Of a DNA stretch of 5,429 nucleotides, positions 1 to 5,429 are shown in pieces. The DNA comes from Eubacterium sp. (lineage in GTDB: Bacteria; Bacillota; Clostridia; Oscillospirales; Acutalibacteraceae). The notes beneath the pieces are model-generated. The model did no database searches and was not told the origin of the DNA. It saw nothing but the letters and a program-made list of their open reading frames with translations. The stretch is taken from assembly GCA_017543415.1 (NCBI GenBank), contig JAFYGD010000136.1:1-5429 (forward strand), in the 5' to 3' direction. A program made the translations under genes and the position numbers. Each line of letters starts with the position of its first letter. The stretch's first letter is position 1.

Positions 1-913
1 AGCTTATTCCCGTAACGGCGCAGACCGTGCCCGCCTCGGCTTCGTCCGCCGTACTGAATTTATCGCCGGAGTATATTCTTATCTGGTTGACCTTTTCTGC
101 GTTTTTGTTTTTATCGCTTTTAAGAACATCTTTAACCTTAAGCGTTCCTCCCGTTACCTTCAGATAGGTAAGGCGGTTGCCCTGCGGGTCCTCCGCAATT
201 TTGAAAACCCGTCCGCCGAATTCGCTGCTGTAATTCGGCATTTCGCTGTAAGTGTAAAAGCATTCCAGAAACTCGTCAATACCGCTGAGCTTAAGAGCGG
301 AGCCGAACATACAGGGAAAAACTTTTCTGTTTTTTATTGCCGTAATAATGCTTTCTTTTTTTATACACGAGCTGCCTTCATATTCGTTCAGCAGCCCGTC
401 GTCGCAAAGCGCAAGGCTTTCAAAAAAGTCCTCGCTGCCGTCGTTTTCAAAATCAATGCAGCCGTCGCTTAGCCTTGCTTTGAGCTGATATATTATTCTG
501 TCCTTTTCAGCCCCGTCAAGGTCCATTTTGTTAATGAACAAAAAGCAGGGAACGGAGTATTTGTTAAGCAGGTTCCACAGCGTTACCGTGTGCGCCTGAA
601 TTCCGTCTGTTGCGCTTATAACAAGCACCGCGTAATCAAGCACCTGAAGCGTGCGCTCCGTTTCAGCCGAAAAATCAACATGTCCCGGTGTGTCAAGCAG
701 GGTGAATTCCGTGTCCTTGTATTTAAGGATTGCCTGCTTTGAAAAAATGGTAATTCCTCTGTCGCGTTCAAGTGAAAAGGTGTCAAGGTACGAGCTGCCG
801 TGGTCAACTCTGCCGAGCTTTGAAATGCTGCCCGTGCGGTAAAGCAGGGCTTCGGATAAAGTGGTTTTACCCGAATCAACATGGGCAAGTATACCCGCAG
901 CAATCCGTTTCAC
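1..913 (-). CDS. Tet(M)-like translation-factor GTPase (EF-G family), N-terminal part, runs off left edge
   Basis: The visible 304 residues hold a complete translational-GTPase G domain and the start of domain II. Motifs seen: G1 AHVDSGKT (10-17), RGIT switch I (52-55), DTPGH (74-78), NKMD (128-131) and GSA (204-206). Domain II begins near residue 234 (GGRVFKI). Such proteins bind the ribosome with GTP; Tet(M)/Tet(O) relatives displace tetracycline from it. Family members are about 640 residues, so roughly half is outside the window, including the domain IV loops that decide function. The switch I segment (LERDRGITIFSKQA) resembles chromosomal clostridial paralogues more than classical Tet(M), which has RGITIQ, and the P-loop has Ser14 where Tet(M) and EF-G have Ala. 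Drug resistance is therefore not established. The start is GTG at 913, chosen for GGAGG 7 nt upstream (925-921) and the P-loop lying close to the N-terminus. The leader is only about 22 nt, with no room for the attenuator typical of mobile tet(M). Confidence 0.9.
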   Translation of the reverse strand, partial: MKRIAAGILAHVDSGKTTLSEALLYRTGSISKLGRVDHGSSYLDTFSLERDRGITIFSKQAILKYKDTEFTLLDTPGHVDFSAETERTLQVLDYAVLVISATDGIQAHTVTLWNLLNKYSVPCFLFINKMDLDGAEKDRIIYQLKARLSDGCIDFENDGSEDFFESLALCDDGLLNEYEGSSCIKKESIITAIKNRKVFPCMFGSALKLSGIDEFLECFYTYSEMPNYSSEFGGRVFKIAEDPQGNRLTYLKVTGGTLKVKDVLKSDKNKNAEKVNQIRIYSGDKFSTADEAEAGTVCAVTGIS

Positions 914-917
914 CCCT

Positions 918-925
918 TCACCTCC
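918..925 (-). promoter_or_regulatory. Ribosome binding site deciding a GTG start
   Basis: Read on the minus strand this is GGAGGTGA, a near-perfect Shine-Dalgarno sequence. Its GGAGG core lies 7 nt before the GTG at 913. It fixes the GTPase start at a non-ATG codon; no in-frame ATG precedes the P-loop. Confidence 0.85.
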
Positions 926-941
926 AATGCGTTATGCTTCC

Positions 942-970
942 ATTATAATAAAAAAATATATTTATTTCAA
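942..970 (-). promoter_or_regulatory. Sigma-A-type promoter of the Tet(M)-like GTPase gene
   Basis: On the minus strand there is a -35 TTGAAA (970-965), a 17-nt spacer and a perfect -10 TATAAT (947-942). This gives a start site near 935 and a leader of about 22 nt before the GTG at 913. Eleven of twelve hexamer bases match consensus at the optimal spacing, so strong constitutive transcription is likely. The start site is inferred, not observed. Confidence 0.8.
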
Positions 971-982
971 TACAAATCATCT

Positions 983-1011
983 ATTGTGTTTTAATTTAAT
1001 TGTGTTATAAT
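983..1011. repeat. 13-bp direct repeat across the gtrA-family promoter
   Basis: Two copies of ATTGTGTTWTAAT lie at 983-995 and 999-1011, differing at one base (T versus A) and separated by TTA, a period of 16 bp. The first copy covers the proposed -35 and the second covers the proposed -10 of the plus-strand promoter. It could be a small tandem duplication, a pair of regulator half-sites, or chance in AT-rich DNA. Confidence 0.6.
984..1011 (+). promoter_or_regulatory. Promoter of the GtrA-family gene, with extended -10
   Basis: A perfect -10 TATAAT at 1006-1011 is preceded by TG one base upstream (1003-1004), an extended -10 element. A partial -35 TTGTGT lies at 984-989 with a 16-nt spacer. 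Transcription should start near 1018, leaving a leader of about 16 nt that contains little beyond the GAGGT ribosome binding site at 1023-1027 (6 nt before the ATG). The weak -35 is compensated by the extended -10. Confidence 0.75.
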
Positions 1012-1033
1012 GGTAATTCAGTGAGGTATAGTT

Positions 1034-1555
1034 ATGATTGATAAGATTAAAGAATTACTTAATAAATACCGTGAAATAATCCTCTACATTATATTCGGAG
1101 TTATTACAACCTTTGCAAACTGGTTAACCTATGCCGTTATGGTAAGGCTTTTTAAGGTCGATTTGAGTACGGTAAAGGTTGAAGGAAATATCGTTTACGC
1201 CGTATTCCACGGCTCAAGCGGAAAGAATATAACCCTGCTGTTTATTGCAAATCTTATTGCGTGGGCAGTCGGCGTTGTAGTCGCGTTTGTATCAAACAAG
1301 CTCTGGGTTTTTGAATCAAAATCGTGGAAGCCCAAAACCGTAATGAAGGAAGCAAGCGGCTTTACCGCCGCAAGGCTTGCAACGGGCGTGCTTGAATGGT
1401 TCGGAATTCCCGCACTTATTCTTGCAGGTATGAACCAGAGCTTTTTGGGAATAGAGGGCTTCCCCGCAAAAATACTTGTGTCCGTAGTGGTTGTTATTGC
1501 AAACTACGTTTTCAGTAAATTCTTAATATTCAGAAAGAAAAAGCAGGATAAATAA
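1034..1555 (+). CDS. GtrA-family four-helix membrane protein
   Basis: This complete 173-residue protein is very hydrophobic, with four likely membrane helices near residues 16-38, 66-93, 109-132 and 145-167. GtrA-family hallmarks are the FGVITTFANWLTY segment in helix 1, FVSNKLWVF at the end of helix 2, and NYVFSKFLIFRKK closing helix 4. The family is thought to help move or present lipid-linked sugars (polyprenyl-phosphate sugars) across the membrane for cell-surface glycosylation; the substrate here is unknown. At 173 residues it is longer than the compact 120-150-residue members, mainly through a polar stretch of about 25 residues between helices 1 and 2 (about 41-65). No glycosyltransferase gene lies beside it, so it appears to be a stand-alone gene with its own promoter and terminator. 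The start ATG has GAGGT at 1023-1027. The C-terminus is Lys-rich and probably cytoplasmic. Confidence 0.88.
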   Translation: MIDKIKELLNKYREIILYIIFGVITTFANWLTYAVMVRLFKVDLSTVKVEGNIVYAVFHGSSGKNITLLFIANLIAWAVGVVVAFVSNKLWVFESKSWKPKTVMKEASGFTAARLATGVLEWFGIPALILAGMNQSFLGIEGFPAKILVSVVVVIANYVFSKFLIFRKKKQDK

Positions 1556-1567
1556 TCCTGCTTTTTT
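1541..1567. terminator. Bidirectional rho-independent terminator between convergent genes
   Basis: A 9-bp perfect stem, AAGCAGGAT (1541-1549) with ATCCTGCTT (1555-1563), encloses a 5-nt loop. On the plus strand it runs into six T residues (1562-1567). On the minus strand it is followed by TTTCTTT (from 1540 downward). It therefore can stop the GtrA-family transcript and the glucosidase transcript, which ends at 1571. The left arm lies in the last codons of the GtrA-family gene, and its TAA (1553-1555) falls in the loop and first base of the right arm. Confidence 0.88.
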
Positions 1568-1570
1568 ATT

Positions 1571-3238
1571 TTATTCAAAATAGTATACTCTTGTTTCGTA
1601 GGGGCGGGTTTTAAAGCCGTTGCCCTGAACGGAAACGTTGGGATAGTTGCAAAGGATTGCCTTGCCCGTATTAAGGTCAAAGCCCTTCGGAGCCTCAAAA
1701 GCAACGTTTTCCTCGGTGAACGAATTAATTACAAGAAGGCGCTTGCCGTTGTAATTCCTTTCGTAAACGTAAAGCTTGTCGGAACTCTTGTAATGCTCCT
1801 TGTAATCGCCCCATTTGGCAACCTCGTTTTCCTTTTTGAACTTAATCAGCGCTTTGTAGTGGTTAAGTATGGAATTCGGGTCAGCCGCTTCTTTTTCTGC
1901 GTTAATGTCTTTGTAGTTAACGTTAACGGGGAACCACGGAGTGCCCGTTGTAAAGCCTGCGTTTTCGCTTCCGTCCCACTGTACCGGAGTTCTTGCGTTA
2001 TCGCGCGTGGACTTGTATGCCCACTCCCACGCCTTGTCTTTACTTAGGTGAACCTTTTCGGTAAATACCTTGTAATTGTTCTTTACAAATACGTCCTCGT
2101 ATTCGTCAATGGAATTCAGCCTTGTGTTGAGCATACCGATTTCCTGGCCCTGATATATAAACGGAGTACCCTGCTGAAGCATATACATATTTGCCAGCAT
2201 TTTGCCCGATTCGGTTCTGTACTTTTCGCTTCCGTAGCGTGAAATAATCCTCGGGTGGTCGTGGTTTTCAATGTAAAGCGTGTTCCATGCAACGCCGTTT
2301 ATTTCCTCCTGCCAGCGTGAAAACGCACCTTTCATTCGTTTAAGGTTAAAGGGTCTCTGAATGTAGTCAATCAGAAACGCGTCAGCGTCAATGTGCTGGA
2401 AGTGGAACATAAGGTCAAGCTCTTTTTTATCCTCACTTATGTATTTAAGCGCTTTTTTCGGCGTCATTAGCGGAGCCTCGCCGACGGTAAAGCAGTCAAA
2501 TTCATCCGTTACCTCACGGTATTCGCCTAGGTATTCGTGGATGTGCGGACCGTCCATATAGTTTTCAAGTCCTGTCATCGTGGGCAGCGGAAAACCGTTT
2601 GGAAGGCCTTTTTTCTTTGAGATAAAGGTTATAACATCCTCTCGGAAGCCGTCTACGCCCATCTCAAGCCAGAAGCGCATTATGTCCTTAACCTCCTGCC
2701 TTACGGCAGGGTTGTCGTGGTTAAGGTCGGGCTGCTTTGTTGCAAATATGTGAAGGTACCATTCGTTTAATTTTTCGCTGTATTCCCATGCCTTGCCCTC
2801 AAAGCAGGAAAGCCAGTTGTTCGGCGGACGCTTGCCCTTGCCCTCGCGCCAGAAATAGTAATCGTGGTAGGGCGAGCTTTTATCCTGTGATTTAATAAAC
2901 CAGTCGTGTTCGTCCGACGTGTGGTTTACAACAAGGTCCATAATAACCTTAATGCCCCTTGCGTGCGCCTCGTCAAGCACCTTTTTGAACAGCTCAAGGT
3001 CTCCGTATTCGGGATGAATGTTTTTGTAATCCGCAATGTCATAGCCGTAATCGGCATTTGGTGAAGGATAAAGCGGGGAAAACCAGATGCAGTTAATTCC
3101 CAAATCCTTAAGGTAGTCAAGCTTTGAAAGAACGCCCTCAAGGTCACCTATGCCGTCGCCGTTGCCGTCGCAAAAGGAACGTGGCCAAATCTGGTAAACT
3201 ATAAGCTCCTTGTACCAGCTGTTGTCATATTTCTGCAT
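1571..3238 (-). CDS. malL: GH13 alpha-glucosidase, oligo-1,6-glucosidase type
   Basis: This complete 555-residue enzyme has the usual family length (about 555-560). It should hydrolyse terminal alpha-glucosidic bonds in short oligosaccharides such as isomaltose, panose or maltose to give glucose. The GH13 conserved regions are all present: DLVVNH (101-106), GFREDV with nucleophile Asp201, VGEAP with acid/base Glu254, and ENHDHPR with transition-state stabiliser Asp327. A Ca-binding-type loop DGNGDGIGD lies at 24-32. Val202, directly after the nucleophile, is the residue linked to alpha-1,6 preference in this subfamily; alpha-1,4 enzymes often have Ala or Thr. The RLDRD motif of isomaltulose synthases is absent. 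There is no signal peptide, so it acts in the cytoplasm on imported sugars. The ATG at 3238 is preceded by AGGAG (3249-3245). It follows the DUF1667 gene by 25 nt without a terminator and is probably co-transcribed. Exact substrate preference is inferred, and the symbol is by subfamily resemblance. Confidence 0.93.
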   Translation of the reverse strand: MQKYDNSWYKELIVYQIWPRSFCDGNGDGIGDLEGVLSKLDYLKDLGINCIWFSPLYPSPNADYGYDIADYKNIHPEYGDLELFKKVLDEAHARGIKVIMDLVVNHTSDEHDWFIKSQDKSSPYHDYYFWREGKGKRPPNNWLSCFEGKAWEYSEKLNEWYLHIFATKQPDLNHDNPAVRQEVKDIMRFWLEMGVDGFREDVITFISKKKGLPNGFPLPTMTGLENYMDGPHIHEYLGEYREVTDEFDCFTVGEAPLMTPKKALKYISEDKKELDLMFHFQHIDADAFLIDYIQRPFNLKRMKGAFSRWQEEINGVAWNTLYIENHDHPRIISRYGSEKYRTESGKMLANMYMLQQGTPFIYQGQEIGMLNTRLNSIDEYEDVFVKNNYKVFTEKVHLSKDKAWEWAYKSTRDNARTPVQWDGSENAGFTTGTPWFPVNVNYKDINAEKEAADPNSILNHYKALIKFKKENEVAKWGDYKEHYKSSDKLYVYERNYNGKRLLVINSFTEENVAFEAPKGFDLNTGKAILCNYPNVSVQGNGFKTRPYETRVYYFE

Positions 3239-3263
3239 AAAACTCTCCTGTATAATTCCGATT

Positions 3264-3611
3264 TTATTTAATGTCCTTGCAGGTTATGAAATCAATTCCC
3301 GTACCGAATAAATCGGCAATAACAACATCGCCGGCTTTAATCGGAACCTTAAGCTCAATTGAATCAAGCATTTCCATAGCTTCAAACATTTTGCCCTTGG
3401 GAATTGCGCCGTTGGTTTTAACGGGACATCTCGGTTCCGTTTCCTTGTTGGTTCTTACGGTTGAGGTAACAACTCTAACGGGATTAAGAAGCTCGTTTTT
3501 TCCGTAAACAGCGCCGCGCGGACAGGCGTTACCCGTTACCGCGTAGTCGTTTTCTTCGTCAACCTTAAGGTGACAGCCTCTCGGGCAGGTAATACAAATT
3601 AACTCTGTCAT
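3264..3611 (-). CDS. DUF1667 four-cysteine protein, probable Fe-S subunit of the adjacent oxidoreductases
   Basis: This complete 115-residue soluble protein matches the DUF1667 pattern: an N-terminal CxxCPRGC (Cys6, Cys9, Cys13) followed by CPRG (Cys30). That gives four conserved cysteines resembling the Fe-S or metal site at the start of some molybdopterin oxidoreductases. Two further cysteines (62 and 111) are present. The rest looks like a small globular domain (GDVVIADLFGTGIDFI near 94-109). The family has no settled biochemical function. It is commonly found next to GlpA-like and pyridine-nucleotide oxidoreductase genes, as here, which suggests an electron-transfer subunit. Its ATG (3611-3609) overlaps the stop of the upstream oxidoreductase in an ATGA, indicating translational coupling; GGAGG lies 10 nt upstream (3626-3622). 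Family assignment is firm. Cofactor and role are inferred. Confidence 0.88.
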   Translation of the reverse strand: MTELICITCPRGCHLKVDEENDYAVTGNACPRGAVYGKNELLNPVRVVTSTVRTNKETEPRCPVKTNGAIPKGKMFEAMEMLDSIELKVPIKAGDVVIADLFGTGIDFITCKDIK

Positions 3612-4864
3612 TCCTCAATATCCTCCGCAGTTACAGTAATTTCGTCGCCCATTATTGCGTCAAGCAGGCGTCTTGAAAGCCTTACTCTTTCCATTTCACC
3701 GGGCGCCATATGCGCGCGCTTTAGCTGAGCAACTATGTTTTCGCCGTCTCTTACAACTATTTTACTTGTTTCAAAAATTCTTCTCGGTCTGAAGAAGATT
3801 TCGGCGTCCATGGCTTCGCGGTGTATCCTGAGCGGTACAATAAAGCCTACGCCGTCGCCCTCTTTAACCTTGATTGCGTTTTGCCTTGAACGCGAACCGA
3901 GCTTAACGTATTCAGCCGCAGCGCGTCCCGCCTTCTGGCTTTCGCCCGTTACGTAGTCAACAAGGTCGTGAACGTGAACAACGTTACCGCTTGCAAAAAT
4001 ACCTTCGGTAGAGGTTTCCATGTTTTCCCAGACTACATCGCCGTTAGTGGCAGGGTCAACATCAATGCCTGCAGTACGTGTAAGCTCGTTTTCGGGTATA
4101 AGACCTACGGAAAGGAGCACCGTATCGCAATCAAAGTCGATTTCCGTTCCTTTAATGGGACGTCTGTCGGGGCCGACTTTTGCAATCGTAACGCCTTCAA
4201 CGCGTTCCTTGCCGAGGATGTCAATAATCGTATGTGAAAGGTAAAGCGGAATATCAAAATCGTTAAGGCACTGAACAATGTTTCTCTGAAGTCCTCCGGA
4301 ATACGGCATAACCTCAACGCAGGCAAGTACCTTTGCGCCTTCAAGGGTCATACGCCTTGCCATAATAAGTCCGATATCGCCCGAGCCTAAAATGATAACC
4401 TTTTTGCCTACCATATGTCCTTCAATGTTAACGTACCTCTGCGCCGCGCCTGCGGTAAGTACGCCTGCAGGACGTGAGCCGGGGATAGAAATTGCACCCC
4501 TTGTTCTTTCGCGGCAGCCCATTGCAAGAACTATTGATTTTGCTTCAAGTACCTGGTAGCCGTCAATCGGGTTGATGCAGTGTATCTTCTTGTCCTGCGT
4601 TACCTCAAGCACCATTGTGTCGCACATAACCTTGATGCCCGTACCCTCAAGCATTTTTATAAAACGTCCTGCGTATTCCGGACCTGTCAGCTCTTCCTTG
4701 AAATAGTGAAGGCCGAAGCCGTTGTGAATACACTGATTAAGAATACCGCCAAGCTCCTTATCACGTTCAATAATAAGAATGTCGGTAAGACCTTTTTCGT
4801 TTGCTGCAAGCGCAGCAGCAAGTCCGGCAGGTCCTCCGCCTACAACTATTAATTCATATGTCAT
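3608..4864 (-). CDS. FAD/NAD(P)-dependent oxidoreductase (pyridine nucleotide-disulfide family), partner of GlpA-like protein
   Basis: This complete 418-residue flavoprotein has an N-terminal FAD-binding Rossmann motif VVGGGPAG (7-14) and a second dinucleotide motif IILGSGDIG (157-165) that should bind NAD(P)H. The distal FAD motif is EGIFASGN (287-294). Other family signatures are NQCIHNGFG (43-51) and AMGCRERTRG (114-123). No CxxC redox disulfide is seen near the FAD motif, so it is not a thioredoxin- or lipoamide-reductase-type enzyme. About 90 C-terminal residues beyond the core have no recognisable motif. In the GlpA-like / this protein / DUF1667 trio it probably passes electrons between the substrate-oxidising subunit and NAD(P) or another acceptor, a role comparable to GlpB although not obviously homologous to it. 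The ATG at 4864 is preceded by a perfect AAGGAGGT (4879-4872), which lies in the last codons of the upstream gene; the intergenic gap is 3 nt. Confidence 0.9.
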   Translation of the reverse strand: MTYELIVVGGGPAGLAAALAANEKGLTDILIIERDKELGGILNQCIHNGFGLHYFKEELTGPEYAGRFIKMLEGTGIKVMCDTMVLEVTQDKKIHCINPIDGYQVLEAKSIVLAMGCRERTRGAISIPGSRPAGVLTAGAAQRYVNIEGHMVGKKVIILGSGDIGLIMARRMTLEGAKVLACVEVMPYSGGLQRNIVQCLNDFDIPLYLSHTIIDILGKERVEGVTIAKVGPDRRPIKGTEIDFDCDTVLLSVGLIPENELTRTAGIDVDPATNGDVVWENMETSTEGIFASGNVVHVHDLVDYVTGESQKAGRAAAEYVKLGSRSRQNAIKVKEGDGVGFIVPLRIHREAMDAEIFFRPRRIFETSKIVVRDGENIVAQLKRAHMAPGEMERVRLSRRLLDAIMGDEITVTAEDIEE

Positions 4865-4867
4865 GGC

Positions 4868-5429
4868 TCAGACCTCCTTTTTGCTTTTTGTTTCGCCCGT
4901 TAAGATGTAGCTTCCGTTAGCGTCCTGAAGCACGTCCTCAAACGGGATTTTCTTTGTTTTTGAAATAATTTCAAGTACCTTCGGTCCGCAAAAGCCGCCC
5001 TGGCATCTTCCCATTCCCGTGCCGCATCTTCTTTTGATTCCGTCAAGTGAAACGGGGGTGATGGGGGATTTGAGCGCCGCGCGGATTTCACCCTCTGTAA
5101 TTGTTTCGCAGCGGCATACAACGCGTCCGTAGGTCGGATTTTCCTCCACAAGTCTGTTTTTGTCCTCAGGCGATAAATCCTTAAATCTGATATGCTCTCT
5201 TTCGTCAACGGGGTTAGCCTTTTCGGTCATTTCAAGCCCGTCGTTTTTAAGAATGTTAACCATATCTTCGGCAACGGCGGGAGCAGCGGAAAGGCCGGGA
5301 GATTTAAAGCCCGCAACGTCAATAAAACGCTCTGCTGCAAAGCCTATTACAAAATCGCCTGTGTCGGCGTTGGGGCGAACGCCAGTGAAGTTCCTTATGT
5401 TTTCCCTGTAATTGATGCTCGGAATTGAT
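4868..5429 (-). CDS. GlpA-like FAD-dependent oxidoreductase with C-terminal BFD [2Fe-2S] domain, partial (start beyond right edge)
   Basis: The frame is open from the right edge to TGA at 4868, giving the C-terminal 186 residues of a protein that is usually about 480-500 long. The ATG at 5263 is internal: the 55 codons before it encode the conserved end of a DAO-type FAD domain (NFTGVRPNADTGDF near visible residues 13-26, then DVAGFKSPGLSAAPAVAED). A BFD-like [2Fe-2S] domain follows, with CxC (Cys105, Cys107) and Cx4C (Cys142, Cys147) and the typical GMGRCQGGFCG segment; Cys135 is an extra cysteine. This arrangement matches anaerobic glycerol-3-phosphate dehydrogenase subunit A and its clostridial relatives. 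L-2-hydroxyglutarate oxidases share the FAD domain but normally lack the BFD domain. It probably oxidises glycerol-3-phosphate or a similar hydroxy compound and passes electrons to the two following gene products. The substrate is inferred, since the N-terminal part and any glpK/glpF neighbours are out of view. Confidence 0.88.
   Translation of the reverse strand, partial: SIPSINYRENIRNFTGVRPNADTGDFVIGFAAERFIDVAGFKSPGLSAAPAVAEDMVNILKNDGLEMTEKANPVDEREHIRFKDLSPEDKNRLVEENPTYGRVVCRCETITEGEIRAALKSPITPVSLDGIKRRCGTGMGRCQGGFCGPKVLEIISKTKKIPFEDVLQDANGSYILTGETKSKKEV
4872..4879 (-). promoter_or_regulatory. Consensus ribosome binding site inside the end of the upstream gene
   Basis: AAGGAGGT on the minus strand, 7 nt before the ATG at 4864, is formed by the final Lys-Lys-Glu-Val codons of the GlpA-like gene. 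Together with the 3-nt gap this favours coupled translation of the two oxidoreductase subunits. Confidence 0.85.

Noticed and set aside
616..903. Open frame on the minus strand inside the GTPase region, and 651-842 on the plus strand
   Set aside because: Both are shadow frames of the GTPase gene, whose own frame carries all five GTPase motifs and a strong ribosome binding site. Their translations have no recognisable domain.
914..1033. Possible small RNA, riboswitch or leader-peptide attenuator in the intergenic gap
   Set aside because: Both inferred leaders are about 16-22 nt, and no stable GC-containing stem-loop with a T tract is present.
1504..1704. Minus-strand open frame of 66 codons across the terminator
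   Set aside because: It runs through the transcription terminator and overlaps two real genes, with low-complexity content and no motif.
3247..3275. Possible promoter for the glucosidase (AGGACA, 17 nt, TATACA on the minus strand)
   Set aside because: Only four of six bases match in each hexamer, and transcription would start within or after the AGGAG ribosome binding site, leaving no usable leader.
3735..4244. Plus-strand open frames of 73-89 codons opposite the FAD oxidoreductase
   Set aside because: They lie antisense to a well-conserved coding sequence, show no family motifs, and are explained by codon bias of the real gene.
4868..5263. Complete 131-residue protein starting at ATG 5263
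   Set aside because: The frame stays open upstream to the window edge and encodes conserved GlpA-like sequence, so this ATG is an internal methionine of a larger gene.

Overview
This 5,429-base window looks like chromosomal DNA from a low-to-mid-GC Clostridia-type Firmicute. An Oscillospirales/Ruminococcaceae-like gut or rumen anaerobe is my best guess. The clues are strong Shine-Dalgarno sites, sigma-A-type promoters in AT-rich gaps, a clostridial-style Tet(M)-like GTPase, and a GlpA-like / FAD oxidoreductase / DUF1667 gene trio of a kind seen in anaerobes. The genus cannot be settled from the sequence alone.

Layout from left to right: (1) Bases 1-913, minus strand: the N-terminal 304 codons of a translation-factor GTPase of the EF-G/Tet(M) family, running off the left edge. 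(2) Bases 914-1033: a short AT-rich divergent promoter region with one good promoter in each direction and a 13-bp direct repeat. (3) Bases 1034-1555, plus strand: a small four-helix GtrA-family membrane protein, ending in a bidirectional terminator. (4) Bases 1571-3238, minus strand: a complete cytoplasmic GH13 alpha-glucosidase of the oligo-1,6-glucosidase type. (5) Bases 3264-5429, minus strand: three tightly packed redox genes. In transcription order they are a GlpA-like FAD oxidoreductase with a C-terminal BFD-type [2Fe-2S] domain (start beyond the right edge), a second FAD/NAD(P)-binding oxidoreductase, and a small four-cysteine DUF1667 protein.

The minus-strand genes from the right edge to base 1571 probably form one transcription unit. 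The gaps are 3 nt, a 4-nt ATGA overlap and 25 nt, with no terminator or usable promoter between them. The three redox genes probably encode a multi-subunit dehydrogenase, most likely for anaerobic glycerol-3-phosphate oxidation. The glucosidase at the end of the unit would add release of glucose from short alpha-glucosides. The GTPase and GtrA genes are separate units fired from the shared divergent promoter region. I see no mobile element, CRISPR array, RNA gene or clearly novel system. The most interesting points are the role of the DUF1667 redox trio, the coupling of the glucosidase to it, and the function of the diverged Tet(M)-like GTPase.
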